From Actinomadura barringtoniae (GTDB lineage: Bacteria > Actinomycetota > Actinomycetes > Streptosporangiales > Streptosporangiaceae), in assembly GCF_017573505.1 (NCBI RefSeq), contig NZ_JAGEOJ010000001.1, positions 434,001 through 498,000 on the forward strand: a stretch of 64,000 nt of DNA, written 5' to 3'. A program made the translations under genes and the position numbers. Positions 9,396 to 17,761 of the stretch are shown here, piece by piece. The notes beneath the pieces were generated by a model. The model was not told where the DNA came from and searched no databases. It saw only the letters and a program-made list of their open reading frames with translations. Positions within the stretch are counted from its first letter, which is position 1. Each line of letters opens with the position of its first letter.

Positions 9396-11060
9396 ATGTC
9401 GACTACTCCACGGCCCGGCGACCCCGAGGTCCTCGGCCGCTATCAGGTGCTCGGCAGGCTCGGGCGGGGCGGGATGGGCACGGTCTATCTCGGTCGCGAC
9501 GACGCCGGGCGCCGGGTGGCGATCAAGGTCATCAACGCCGAACTGGCCGATGACGAGGCGTTCCACCAGCGGTTCCGGCGTGAGGTGACGGCCGCACGCA
9601 AGGTGCGGCGCTTCAGCACGGCCGCGGTCCTGGACGCGCGCCTCGACGGCGAGCCGCTGTACGTGGTGACCGAGTTCGTGGACGGCCCGACCCTTGAGCA
9701 GGCCGTACGCGACGACGGGCCGCTGACCGGCGGCGCGCTGGAGGGCCTGGCGGTCAACATCGCCACCGCCCTGGGCGCGATCCACGGCGCGGGAGTCGTG
9801 CACCGCGACCTCAAGCCGTCGAACGTCATGCTCTCCCCCACCGGCCCACGCGTCATCGACTTCGGTATCGCCCGCGCCCTCGACGCCGAGCACGGGGCGG
9901 GCGGCCCGACCCGAACGGGCCAGTTCGTCGGCACGCCGTCCTACATCGCCCCCGAACTGATGCGCGGCGGCGCGCTCACCCCGGCCGCCGACGTCTTCTC
10001 CTGGGGCTGCGTCGTCACGTTCGCGGGCACCGGGCACTCCCCGTTCAACGGCCGCAACGTCCCGGAGATCATCAACCGCGTCGTCAACGACCCGCCCGAC
10101 ATCGACGACCTGGACCCGAGCCTGCGCGCCATCGTCGAACGGGCCCTGGCCAAGGATCCCGCCCAGCGCCCCGACACCGCCGAACTCCTCCGGGAGCTGA
10201 CGGGCCAGCACCACCCCGTTCCCCCGCCTCGCCCGGCTCCCTCGATCCTGGAGCCCTCGCCCCCGTTCCTCCCGCCGCCCCCAGGGACCGCGCCCCCGTC
10301 GCCCCCGGTGACCGCGCTTCCGACGGCCACGCACGAGTCCCTGCCGAGGCGTTCCCCTTGGCTGAGGCGCGGAGCAGCGATAACCGCGCTGGGAATCGCC
10401 CTGGCAGGCGCCGGTTACGGCATCTCGCAGATGGACAACGGCAGCCGCAGCAACGCGACGCCCTCGGACAAACCCCCGAAGACCGCGCAGGCGCTGGTCA
10501 AGGACGACTTCGGCAAGCCGTCCTCCGGCTGGCCGAACGGCTCCTCCGACTGCGGCGGCTACCAGGACGGCGCCTACCGGATGACGATCCTGGCCAAGGA
10601 CGGCACCGAGACCTGCACCGCGACCAACCGCCAGACCCTGGGCGCCGACCACGTCCTCGTCGGCGTCAAAGTGAAACTGGCCAACGGCCCGGCCGACGCC
10701 CCTTGGGAAGCGGGCCTCTTCCTGAACAAGGACTCCCGAGACAACGGCTACGCCGTGGTGCTGCGCCAGGACGGCCAGGTCCGCCTGGTGAAGGTGGTCG
10801 GCAACTCGTTCACCGAGATGGCCAGCGTGAAGGCGCCCGACGCCAAGCCCAACGACGACAACCGCCTCCAGGCCGAGCTCGACATGCGCACCGCCACCCC
10901 GCGCATCACCGTCTGGGTGAACGACCGCAAGGCCTTCACCCGCTCCGACGCCGCCGGCCCCCTCCCCAGCGGCCCGGCCGCCCTCGTCCTCTACGACGCC
11001 GGCTCAGCGCAACAGGTCTCCGCCGAGTTCACCGACTTCAGTGTGGGAACCGTCCGCTGA
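9396..11060 (+). CDS. Membrane Ser/Thr protein kinase with extracytoplasmic domain
   Basis: A 554-residue PknB-like kinase. The kinase domain (about 13-265) has GRGGMGTVY, Lys44 in VAIKV, HRDLKPSN (Asp138), DFG at 155-157 and GTPSYIAPE. A Pro-rich linker (about 275-310) is followed by one TM (about 325-343, GAAITALGIALAGAGYGI). The outer domain (350-554) begins VKDDFGKPSSGWPNG, has two Cys (SDCGGYQDG and TETCTATNR) and ends FTDFSVGTVR, the same end motifs as its sisters. I prefer the ATG at 9396, directly after GGGAGGGGAG; a GTG at 9384 adds four residues. The last 57 bases overlap the 3' end of cobN on the other strand. Confidence 0.9.
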   Translation: MSTTPRPGDPEVLGRYQVLGRLGRGGMGTVYLGRDDAGRRVAIKVINAELADDEAFHQRFRREVTAARKVRRFSTAAVLDARLDGEPLYVVTEFVDGPTLEQAVRDDGPLTGGALEGLAVNIATALGAIHGAGVVHRDLKPSNVMLSPTGPRVIDFGIARALDAEHGAGGPTRTGQFVGTPSYIAPELMRGGALTPAADVFSWGCVVTFAGTGHSPFNGRNVPEIINRVVNDPPDIDDLDPSLRAIVERALAKDPAQRPDTAELLRELTGQHHPVPPPRPAPSILEPSPPFLPPPPGTAPPSPPVTALPTATHESLPRRSPWLRRGAAITALGIALAGAGYGISQMDNGSRSNATPSDKPPKTAQALVKDDFGKPSSGWPNGSSDCGGYQDGAYRMTILAKDGTETCTATNRQTLGADHVLVGVKVKLANGPADAPWEAGLFLNKDSRDNGYAVVLRQDGQVRLVKVVGNSFTEMASVKAPDAKPNDDNRLQAELDMRTATPRITVWVNDRKAFTRSDAAGPLPSGPAALVLYDAGSAQQVSAEFTDFSVGTVR

Positions 11061-14000
11061 GCGACCTGCCTCTTTCTCTTCGCCGCCTTCGAGGTCGCCT
11101 TCGAGCTGGAGGTAGGTCTCGCGGAGGCGGTCGAGGACTTCGGGGTCGGGTTCGGCCCAGAGTTCGCGGTCGGCGGCCTCCAGCAACCGCTCGGTGACGC
11201 CGCGCAGAGCCCAGGGATTGGACTGCTCCATGAACGCGCGGGTGTCCTCGTCGAAGACGTACTCCTTGGCGAGCGTCTCGTACATCCAGTCGTCCACGAC
11301 GCCCGCGGTGGCGTCGTAGCCGAAGAGGTAGTCGACGGTGGCGGCGAGTTCGAAGGCGCCCTTGTAGCCGTGGCGCTTCATCGCGGAGATCCAGCGGGGG
11401 TTGACGACGCGGGCGCGGAAGACGCGGTGGGTCTCCTCGGCGAGGGTGCGGGTCTTGACCTGTTCGGGGAGGGCCGAGTCGCCGACGTAGGCGGCCGGGT
11501 TCTGGCCGGTGAGGGAGCGGACCATGGCGACCATGCCGCCGTGGTACTGGAAGTAGTCGTCGGAGTCGACGATGTCGTGCTCGCGGGTGTCCTGGTTCTT
11601 GGCGGCGACGGAGATGCGGCGGAACGAGGCCTCCATGTCGGTGCGGGCCTCGCGGCCGTCGAGGCCGCGTCCGTAGGCGTAGCCGCCCCAGACCGCGTAG
11701 ACCTCGGCGAGGTCGCGGTCGTCGCGCCAGTTGCGGGCGTCGATGAGCGGGAGGAGGCCCGCGCCGTACGCGCCGGGTTTGGAGCCGAAGATGCGGGTCG
11801 TGGCGCGGCGCCAGTCGCCGTGCGCCGACTGGTCTTCGAGGGCGTGGCGGCGCAGGAAGTTGCGGTCGGCGGGCTCGTCCAGCTCGGCCACGGTACGGAT
11901 CGCGTCGTCGATGAGGGCGATGACGTGCGGGAACGCGTCGCGGAAGAAGCCGGAGATGCGCAGCGTCACGTCGATGCGGGGGCGGTCCAGCTCGTCCAGG
12001 GGAACGGTCTCGAAGCCGGTGACGCGTCGGGAGGCGTCGTCCCAGACCGGTCGGCAGCCGATCAGCGCGAGGATCTCGGCGATGTCGTCGCCCTGGGTGC
12101 GCATGGCCGACGTTCCCCAGACCGTGAGGCCGACACTGGAGGGGTACTCGCCGGTGTCCTCAAGGTGGCGCGCGATGAGGGAGTCGGCGAGCGCGACGCC
12201 GACGTCCCAGGAGTTGCGGGACGGGATCGCCTTCGGGTCGACGGAGTAGAAGTTGCGGCCGGTCGGCAGGACGTTGACCAGGCCGCGGGTGGGCGAGCCG
12301 GAAGGCCCGGCGGGGATGTAGCCGCCGTCCAGGGCGTGCAGGACCGCGCCGATCTCGTCGGTGGTCGCGTTCAGGCGCGGCACGACCTCGGCGGCGCCGA
12401 ACTCCAGCAGCCGAACGACGTCGGGCACCTCCTGGCCCAGCACCTCGGCGCAGACCGCGGAAGCCTTGGCCACGTCCCAGTCGAGGCGTTCCATGCCCTC
12501 GACCAGGCGGCGGGCGACGGCCTCCAGGAGGTCGACGATGTCGGACGCGGTACGGGACGGGCCTTCGGCCAGCTCGACCAAGGAAGCGGCGTCGCCGGCC
12601 GGGGCGCCGGGGTCGGCGAGGAGCTCCTTCTCGTCGAAGCCGTGGTCGGCGGCCAGCGCGGCGCGCAGGCCGGGCATGGCTCCGGCCACACCGCCCCAGA
12701 CCTGGGAGGCGCGCAGAACGGCCAGGACCAGGTTGACGCGCGCCTCGGCCTCCGGCGCCTGCCCGAGGATGTGCAGGCCGTCGCGGATCTGCACGTCCTT
12801 GATCTCGCACAGGTAGCCGTCGATGTGCATGACGAAGTCGTCGAACTCGTCCTCGCCCGGCATCTCGTCCTGGTGGAGGTCGTGGTGCAGCTGCGCGGCC
12901 TGCAGCAGCGTCCAGATCTGCGCCCGTACGGCCGGGAGCTTGGTCGGGTCGAGGTCGTGGACGGTCGCGTACTCGTCGAGGAGCTGCTCCAGCTTGGCCA
13001 GGTCGCCGTAGGTATCGGCGCGCGCCATCGGCGGCACGAGGTGGTCGACGACCGTGGCGTGCCCGCGCCGCTTGGCCTGCGTGCCCTCGCCCGGGTCGTT
13101 CACGATGAACGGGTAGACCAGCGGCAGGTCGCCCAGCACCCCGTCGGGCGCGCAGGACCGCGACAGACCGAGGCCCTTGCCCGGCAGCCACTCCAGCGTG
13201 CCGTGCTTGCCCAGGTGAACGACCGCGTCCGCACCGAACTCGTGGTCCAGCCAGCGGTAGGCGGCCAGGTAGTGGTGCGAGGGCGGCAGGTCGGGGTCGT
13301 GGTAGATCGCGACCGGGTTCTCACCGAAGCCGCGCGGCGGCTGGATCATCAGCACGATGTTGCCGAACCGCAGCGACGCCAGCACGATGTCGTCGCCGTC
13401 GACGTACAGCTCGCCGGGCGGTTCGCCCCAGTGCCGGCGCACGCCCTCGCGCAGGTCCTCGGGCAGCGCCTCGAACCAGCGGCGGTACGCGGCGAGCGAC
13501 GCGCGCGCCGGGGCCTGCCGCAGCTGGTCCTCGGTCAGCCATTCGACGTCGTGCCCGCCCGCCGCGATCAGCGCGTGGATGAGCGCGTCGCCGGTGTCGG
13601 CGTTCTCTGCACTCCCACCGCCCACCCCGATGTCCCGCCAGAACGTGTCGTCGCCGCCGAGCTCGTAGCCCGCGTCGGCCATCTGCCGCAGCATCCGTAC
13701 GGCCGAGGTCGGGGTGTCGAGGCCGACCGCGTTGCCGACCCGGGCGTGCTTGGTGGGGTACGACGACAGGACGAGCGCGACCTTCTTCTCGGCGTTCGGC
13801 ACGTGCCGGAGCCGTGCGTGCCGTATAGCCAGACCGGCCACGCGTGCGGCCCGCTCGGGGTCGGCGACGTAGACCGGGATGCCGTCGCGGTTCTCCTCCT
13901 TGAACGAGAACGGCACGGAGATCAGGCGCCCGTCGAACTCGGGGATGGCGACCTGCATGGCCGCGTCCATCGGGGTCAGCGCCGAGTCCGAGGCCTCCCA

Positions 14001-14768
14001 CGTCGCGCGCGACGAAGTGAGGCACAGGCCCTGGATCACCGTCACGTCCAGGGTGGCCAGCGCACCCGCGTCCCAGGAGTCCTCGTCGCCGCCCGCGGAC
14101 GCGTTGCTCGCCACCGCACCGCCCGCCGCCAGCACGGTCGCGATCAATGCGTCCGCGCCGCGCAACAGCTCCAGCAGTCCCTCGTCGGCGCCGCGCAGCG
14201 ATCCGCAGAACACCGGCAGCGGGTTCGCGCCCTGCTTCTCGATCGCCTCGCACAGCGTCTCGACGAACGCGGTGTTGCCCGACAGCTCGTGCGCCCGATA
14301 GAAGACGACGCCGACCGTCGGCCTCCCCTCGGCCCGCTCGTACGAGCCGTGCACCCCATGCGAGGGCATCGTGATCGGCGGCGCGAAGCCCTCACCGGTC
14401 AGCAGCACGGTGTCAGACAGGAACCGTGCGAGCTCCCGCAGGTTGGCGACGCCGCCCTCGCGCAGGTAGTCCAGCGCCTCCGCCGTGACGCCCGCCGGAA
14501 CGGTCGACAGCGCCATCAGCTCGGCGTCGGGGTCGGCCTCGCCGCCGAGCAGCACCAGCGGCAGCCCGCTGCCCCGCAGCCGCTCCACGCCGTCTGGCCA
14601 GGTCTTGCGCCCGCCCAGCAGCCGTACGACCACGACGTCGACGCCCTCCAGCAGGCCATCGAGCTCGCCGGGGTCGACCCGGACGGGGTTGGCGGTCCGG
14701 TAACCGGCGTCCGCCGCACGCGCGGCGAGCAGTTCGGTATCGGCGGTGGACAGCAGCAAAGCGCGCAT
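11004..14768 (-). CDS. cobN: Cobaltochelatase subunit CobN
   Basis: A 1254-residue large subunit of the aerobic-pathway cobaltochelatase, which inserts cobalt into hydrogenobyrinic acid a,c-diamide with ATP-hydrolysing partner subunits not present in this window. Family landmarks: an N-terminal MRALLLSTADTELLAA segment, ALVLSSYPTKHARVGNAVGLD, VHLGKHGTLEWLPGKG (chelatase-core His motif), the WGTSAMRTQGDDIAE block and a C-terminal YMFE-like region ending in an acidic tail. The length fits CobN/BchH-type proteins. The start at 14768 has GGGGAGG upstream and lies directly under a cobalamin riboswitch; the longer frame to 14873 translates the riboswitch and is rejected. Its 3' end overlaps the convergent kinase by 57 bases. 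Confidence 0.95.
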   Translation of the reverse strand: MRALLLSTADTELLAARAADAGYRTANPVRVDPGELDGLLEGVDVVVVRLLGGRKTWPDGVERLRGSGLPLVLLGGEADPDAELMALSTVPAGVTAEALDYLREGGVANLRELARFLSDTVLLTGEGFAPPITMPSHGVHGSYERAEGRPTVGVVFYRAHELSGNTAFVETLCEAIEKQGANPLPVFCGSLRGADEGLLELLRGADALIATVLAAGGAVASNASAGGDEDSWDAGALATLDVTVIQGLCLTSSRATWEASDSALTPMDAAMQVAIPEFDGRLISVPFSFKEENRDGIPVYVADPERAARVAGLAIRHARLRHVPNAEKKVALVLSSYPTKHARVGNAVGLDTPTSAVRMLRQMADAGYELGGDDTFWRDIGVGGGSAENADTGDALIHALIAAGGHDVEWLTEDQLRQAPARASLAAYRRWFEALPEDLREGVRRHWGEPPGELYVDGDDIVLASLRFGNIVLMIQPPRGFGENPVAIYHDPDLPPSHHYLAAYRWLDHEFGADAVVHLGKHGTLEWLPGKGLGLSRSCAPDGVLGDLPLVYPFIVNDPGEGTQAKRRGHATVVDHLVPPMARADTYGDLAKLEQLLDEYATVHDLDPTKLPAVRAQIWTLLQAAQLHHDLHQDEMPGEDEFDDFVMHIDGYLCEIKDVQIRDGLHILGQAPEAEARVNLVLAVLRASQVWGGVAGAMPGLRAALAADHGFDEKELLADPGAPAGDAASLVELAEGPSRTASDIVDLLEAVARRLVEGMERLDWDVAKASAVCAEVLGQEVPDVVRLLEFGAAEVVPRLNATTDEIGAVLHALDGGYIPAGPSGSPTRGLVNVLPTGRNFYSVDPKAIPSRNSWDVGVALADSLIARHLEDTGEYPSSVGLTVWGTSAMRTQGDDIAEILALIGCRPVWDDASRRVTGFETVPLDELDRPRIDVTLRISGFFRDAFPHVIALIDDAIRTVAELDEPADRNFLRRHALEDQSAHGDWRRATTRIFGSKPGAYGAGLLPLIDARNWRDDRDLAEVYAVWGGYAYGRGLDGREARTDMEASFRRISVAAKNQDTREHDIVDSDDYFQYHGGMVAMVRSLTGQNPAAYVGDSALPEQVKTRTLAEETHRVFRARVVNPRWISAMKRHGYKGAFELAATVDYLFGYDATAGVVDDWMYETLAKEYVFDEDTRAFMEQSNPWALRGVTERLLEAADRELWAEPDPEVLDRLRETYLQLEGDLEGGEEKEAGRSADGSHTEVGELGGDLLR

Positions 14769-14776
14769 GAGCCAGG

Positions 14777-14802
14777 CCTCCCCCGGGGTTTCCGCGCCCC
14801 GG
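14777..14802 (-). promoter_or_regulatory. Riboswitch expression platform covering the cobN Shine-Dalgarno
   Basis: On the minus strand CCGGGG (14797-14802) can pair with CCCCGG (14783-14788), a hairpin that abuts and partly includes the ribosome site GGGGAGG (14777-14783). This is the usual arrangement for translational control: with B12 bound, the ribosome site is hidden. Pairing seen; mechanism inferred. Confidence 0.5.
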
Positions 14803-14818
14803 CTCGGTGACGAGATCC

Positions 14819-14922
14819 GCGACGGCTGGAGTCTCTGGCTTCCGGATCGCCCAAGGGCGAAATTCCCGGTCACAGTTGCGGGACAGCTCCGGAGTCACAC
14901 CGGATTCCTCGCTCACCGTCGC
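14819..14922 (-). ncRNA. Cobalamin (B12) riboswitch aptamer
   Basis: Read on the minus strand, the leader contains GGAATCCGGTG, CTCCGGAGCTGTCCCGCAAC followed by TGTGA, and a B12-box-like GAAGCCAGAGACTCCAGCC (14824-14842), the conserved core of the cobalamin riboswitch. A perfect 7-bp P1 stem closes it: GCGACGG (14916-14922) with CCGTCGC (14819-14825). It lies between the LLM oxidoreductase and cobN and should repress cobN when adenosylcobalamin is plentiful. Confidence 0.93.
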
Positions 14923-14931
14923 CGCGCCAGT

Positions 14932-15873
14932 CTACGTGGACAGCATGTCGGCGATGAGCTCGAGCTGCTCGTTCTGCCCCTTGATGTCCGGTGCGGCGAT
15001 CCGCACGGCCAGCTGCCGCGCGCCGGCCTCCACGTAGCTCTCCAGGTAGGCGCGAACGTGCTCGGACGGACCGGCGACCAGGCACTGGATCGTCCGCAGT
15101 TGCTCCAGCGGAACGCCGTAGTTGGCCTGCGCGTAGTCCGCCAGCATCGCCTCACCGCTCGCCACGTCGCCGGTGATCGCGACCGAGACGAACAGCGCCG
15201 GTGTGATCGCGTCCGGGTCGCGTCCCGCCTGGGCCGCCGCCGAACGCACGCCCGCCAGCCCGGTCCGATAGTCATCGGCATCCGGCGGGTAAGGCAGCCA
15301 GCCGTCGTACATCCGTCCCGTTCGGGCCAGCGCCGCCGGGGTCGCGCCGCCAAGCCAGATCGGCGGCCCGCCCGAACGGAACGGCGCGGTCTGCACCGGC
15401 ACGTCCTCGACATCGATGATCTCTCCATGAAAGGAGATCGGCCCCTCGGCGGTCCACAGCCGCCGCCACAGCTCCACGGTCTCATCCAGCCGCTTGAAGC
15501 GCCGCTCCCAGGGCAGCTCCGACATGTCGTACAGCGGCCGCCCGAACTGGCCCGGGAAGCCCGCCCCGACCGTGACCGCCAGGCGCCCGCGGCTGAGCTG
15601 GTCGATCGACGCGAGCTGCTGCGCCGCCTGGATGGGCCGACGCAGGAACGGCATGAGCGCCGCCGTTCCCAACGTCACCCGTTCGGTCACCGGCGCCAGC
15701 GCGGCGAGCAGGGTGAGCGGCTCGATGCGCGGGTTCAGCAGCGAGTCGTTCACGAACAACGACCGGTATCCGAGCTCCTCGGCCCGCCGCCCCAGCTCGA
15801 TGAGCTCGCGGGCGTCGGTCCACTGGTTGCTGCCGGTCGGGAGGATGACCCCGGCCTTCACCTCGGTGTTCAT
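14932..15873 (-). CDS. LLM class F420-dependent oxidoreductase
   Basis: A 313-residue luciferase-like (TIM-barrel) flavin/F420 enzyme. It has the N-terminal GVILPTGSNQWTDARELIELG strand-helix, ERVTLGTAALMPFLRRP and SRGRLAVTVGAGFPG, and the C-terminal region with PPIWLGGATPAALART, all typical of the LLM superfamily that reduces or oxidises substrates with F420H2 or FMN. The substrate is unknown. Its stop lies ten bases before the 5' arm of the cobalamin riboswitch, so read-through into cobN is possible but not required. Cytoplasmic. Confidence 0.88.
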   Translation of the reverse strand: MNTEVKAGVILPTGSNQWTDARELIELGRRAEELGYRSLFVNDSLLNPRIEPLTLLAALAPVTERVTLGTAALMPFLRRPIQAAQQLASIDQLSRGRLAVTVGAGFPGQFGRPLYDMSELPWERRFKRLDETVELWRRLWTAEGPISFHGEIIDVEDVPVQTAPFRSGGPPIWLGGATPAALARTGRMYDGWLPYPPDADDYRTGLAGVRSAAAQAGRDPDAITPALFVSVAITGDVASGEAMLADYAQANYGVPLEQLRTIQCLVAGPSEHVRAYLESYVEAGARQLAVRIAAPDIKGQNEQLELIADMLST

Positions 15874-15934
15874 GCCTCAACACTGACCAGTCGGGCGATC
15901 GCTCTCAATTCCCCATAAGGAATGACAAAGCCCT

Positions 15935-15951
15935 ACGATCACCAAGATCGT
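15935..15951 (+). promoter_or_regulatory. Small inverted repeat upstream of the toxin-like gene
   Basis: ACGATC-ACCAA-GATCGT is a perfect 6-bp inverted repeat ending two bases before the AGGAG ribosome site of the gene at 15962. It could be an operator or a translation-damping hairpin. A second small palindrome (ATTCC...GGAAT, 15908-15923) lies just upstream. Confidence 0.35.
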
Positions 15952-15961
15952 TAGGAGCTCC

Positions 15962-16411
15962 ATGACGCAGTACGAAAGCAGCCGCACGAGCAACGCGCTC
16001 GAGTGCGCGCTCTCCTTCATAACGACGTGGAACGGCAATCCGAAGGTCGCCGCCACGCTGAGGTACGACCCGCAGGACGCGCTCAGCATCCTGCGCGGCG
16101 ATACCAGGGCGCGCGAACGCGCCGAGCGGGAGCTGGGCGCGAACTTCCGCTACATCGGACCCGACGGCTCGGCGCTGCGGGCCATCGCCGACCGGCTGCT
16201 GCACCTGGGTCACGGCCATGCCGCGGTCATCGTCAACGGCTGGCCTCCGCACGAGGGCACCGGCACGCACGCCTGGAACGCCTGCAACCACGAGGGCACG
16301 ATCACCTGGATCGACCCCAACACCGGCGACCGCGGCGCCGAGCCGCTCTACCCCGAGCCGTACGGCGTCTGGGCCATCATCACCGACACCACCGGACGGG
16401 GGATGCCGTGA
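15962..16411 (+). CDS. Papain-fold toxin-like protein (Tox-PL/glutamine-deamidase type)
   Basis: A 149-residue stand-alone domain. The layout matches the papain-fold toxins of polymorphic toxin systems: Cys15 in NALECALSFITTW, a middle region LRAIADRLLHLGHGHAAVIV, His103 in GTHAWNACNHEG and Asp118 in TWIDPNTGD, giving a Cys-His-Asp triad in the right order and spacing. Such domains deamidate or cleave target proteins. There is no signal peptide or delivery domain; normally this domain is the C-terminal tip of a large secreted protein. AGGAG lies five bases before the ATG. The stop overlaps the next start (GTGA), so the two are co-translated, as for toxin and immunity pairs. Fold inferred by motif only. 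Confidence 0.6.
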   Translation: MTQYESSRTSNALECALSFITTWNGNPKVAATLRYDPQDALSILRGDTRARERAERELGANFRYIGPDGSALRAIADRLLHLGHGHAAVIVNGWPPHEGTGTHAWNACNHEGTITWIDPNTGDRGAEPLYPEPYGVWAIITDTTGRGMP

Positions 16412-16683
16412 TCACCCGCGAGTTCGCGCTGGAGCGCACCCGGGCCATGTTCAACGCCTCGCCGACCGCGAACGGGCCGGTCGAGGCGGGCCTGTACGAG
16501 TTCGAGCTCGGCTTCGTGCTGTGGCCGGTCGAGCCGCCGCCCGCCGACTGGTCCCGCCCGCCGGAAATGATCGGCGGCAGCGTCATCGTCCTGGACAAGC
16601 AGTCGGGCCAGGTGAGCTTCTGGCCGCGCCTGTCGGGCCCGCATGTGGCCGCTCTCTATCGCAAGAGCCTCCAACAGGGTTAG
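16408..16683 (+). CDS. YrhB/Imm35-like small protein, likely partner of the toxin-like protein
   Basis: A 91-residue protein translated from a GTG that overlaps the stop of the preceding gene. It begins VITREFALERTRAMF and continues with YEFELGFVLWPVEPP and GGSVIVLDKQSGQVSFWPR, a pattern resembling YrhB-domain/Imm35 proteins: an N-terminal helix, an ELG(W/F)V strand, then a (I/V)VDK-TG strand. In toxin loci such proteins serve as immunity factors that bind the toxin. The assignment is by pattern and neighbourhood; an unrelated small alpha/beta protein is the alternative. Confidence 0.55.
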   Translation: MITREFALERTRAMFNASPTANGPVEAGLYEFELGFVLWPVEPPPADWSRPPEMIGGSVIVLDKQSGQVSFWPRLSGPHVAALYRKSLQQG

Positions 16684-16816
16684 CGAAAGGTGACGGTCTC
16701 CTGAACTAGAACGGTCGATCGCGCTCAGTCACGGGATGTTTCCGCATAGGTGGGCATACGACCTACTGAGCGACGTGAGTCCCGCTATGCTCGCGGCGCC
16801 GAAGGGATGTACGTAC

Positions 16817-17737
16817 ATGAGCGTGTTCGGAGTGGACTACGCCTGGGGCCGTCCGAGCGTCACCGCCCTGAAGAAGGCGGGCGTGAAGTTCGTCTGCCGG
16901 TACCTGTCGCACGACACCACCGGCAAGAACCTCACCCGGAGCGAGGCCGAGACGCTGTCCAAGGCCGGCATCTGGCTCGTGGTCATCTGGGAGACGACGG
17001 CCAAGCGGGCGCTGTCGGGCCGTTCGGGCGGCAAGGCCGACGCCGAGGACGCCGCGAAGATGGCGCGGGGCCTCGGGATGCCGAACGACCGGCCGATCTA
17101 CTTCGCGGTGGACTGGGACGCGACCGCCGCCGACCAGGCCGCGATCAACGCCTACCTGGACGGCGCGGCGTCGGTGATCGGCCGCGCCCGGGTCGGCGTC
17201 TACGCCGGCTACTGGCCGGTGAAGCGCTCACTGGACGGCAAGCACGCGACCTACGGGTGGCAGACCTACGCCTGGTCGAGCGGGCACTGGGACAAGCGCG
17301 CCCAGCTGCAGCAGTACTCCAACGAGCACACCATCGACGGCGTCGACTGCGACTACGACCGCGGCGTCCACGACGACTACGGGCAGTGGCGCATCGGCGT
17401 CAGCCCGAAGCCCCCGACAGAACCACCTCCGGAGGAAGAACCCGTGCGCTACTACGGACAGCTCAACAACGGCCCCGGCGCGGTCACCCCCATCTCGCTG
17501 CACCCCGGGGACGTCGGCGCGATCGGGTTCATCGCCGACAACGGCATCGCGCAGAAGCCGCCGGTGAAGCTGCGCGTCGCGCTGCACGACCACAAGGGCT
17601 GGTACGCCCGCGAGATCGAGGTCGACTCGGCCAAGGGGAAGACCTGGTTCGACTTCCGCGACACCAAGACCACCGACGGCGTCAGCGTCGTCCGCGAGGA
17701 CGACGGATCGGTGCCGGTGGCCTGGGACGCCAGCTAG
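16817..17737 (+). CDS. DUF1906 glycoside hydrolase-like protein
   Basis: A 306-residue protein. Residues 1-200 match the DUF1906 (Rv2525c-like, GH25-like TIM barrel) domain: FGVDYAWGRPS, KFVCRYLSHDTTGKNLT, RPIYFAVDWDAT, GVYAGYWPVKR and the closing VDCDYDRGVHDDYGQW. In this family the acidic residues after the barrel strands are thought to be catalytic or binding. A Pro/Glu hinge (PPTEPPPEEEP, about 203-215) joins a C-terminal beta-domain of about 90 residues that I do not recognise. No signal peptide is visible from this start; relatives are exported by Tat, so an upstream start could have been missed, but the preceding in-frame residues do not look like one. Confidence 0.8.
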   Translation: MSVFGVDYAWGRPSVTALKKAGVKFVCRYLSHDTTGKNLTRSEAETLSKAGIWLVVIWETTAKRALSGRSGGKADAEDAAKMARGLGMPNDRPIYFAVDWDATAADQAAINAYLDGAASVIGRARVGVYAGYWPVKRSLDGKHATYGWQTYAWSSGHWDKRAQLQQYSNEHTIDGVDCDYDRGVHDDYGQWRIGVSPKPPTEPPPEEEPVRYYGQLNNGPGAVTPISLHPGDVGAIGFIADNGIAQKPPVKLRVALHDHKGWYAREIEVDSAKGKTWFDFRDTKTTDGVSVVREDDGSVPVAWDAS

Positions 17738-17761
17738 CCCCGCACCGGCCGGTCATCGGCC

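Noticed and set aside
7461..10652. 1063-codon minus-strand frame opposite permease and kinases
   Set aside because: Arg/Gly/Asp-rich shadow across three real genes and their spacers; no domain or ribosome site.
11370..14810. 1146-codon open frame on the plus strand opposite cobN
   Set aside because: It reads as low-complexity Val/Gly/Arg/Asp with no domain, fully antisense to a clear CobN; long antisense frames are usual at this GC content.
14769..14873. Longer CobN start
   Set aside because: It would translate most of the cobalamin riboswitch and its platform; the ATG at 14768 has the ribosome site.
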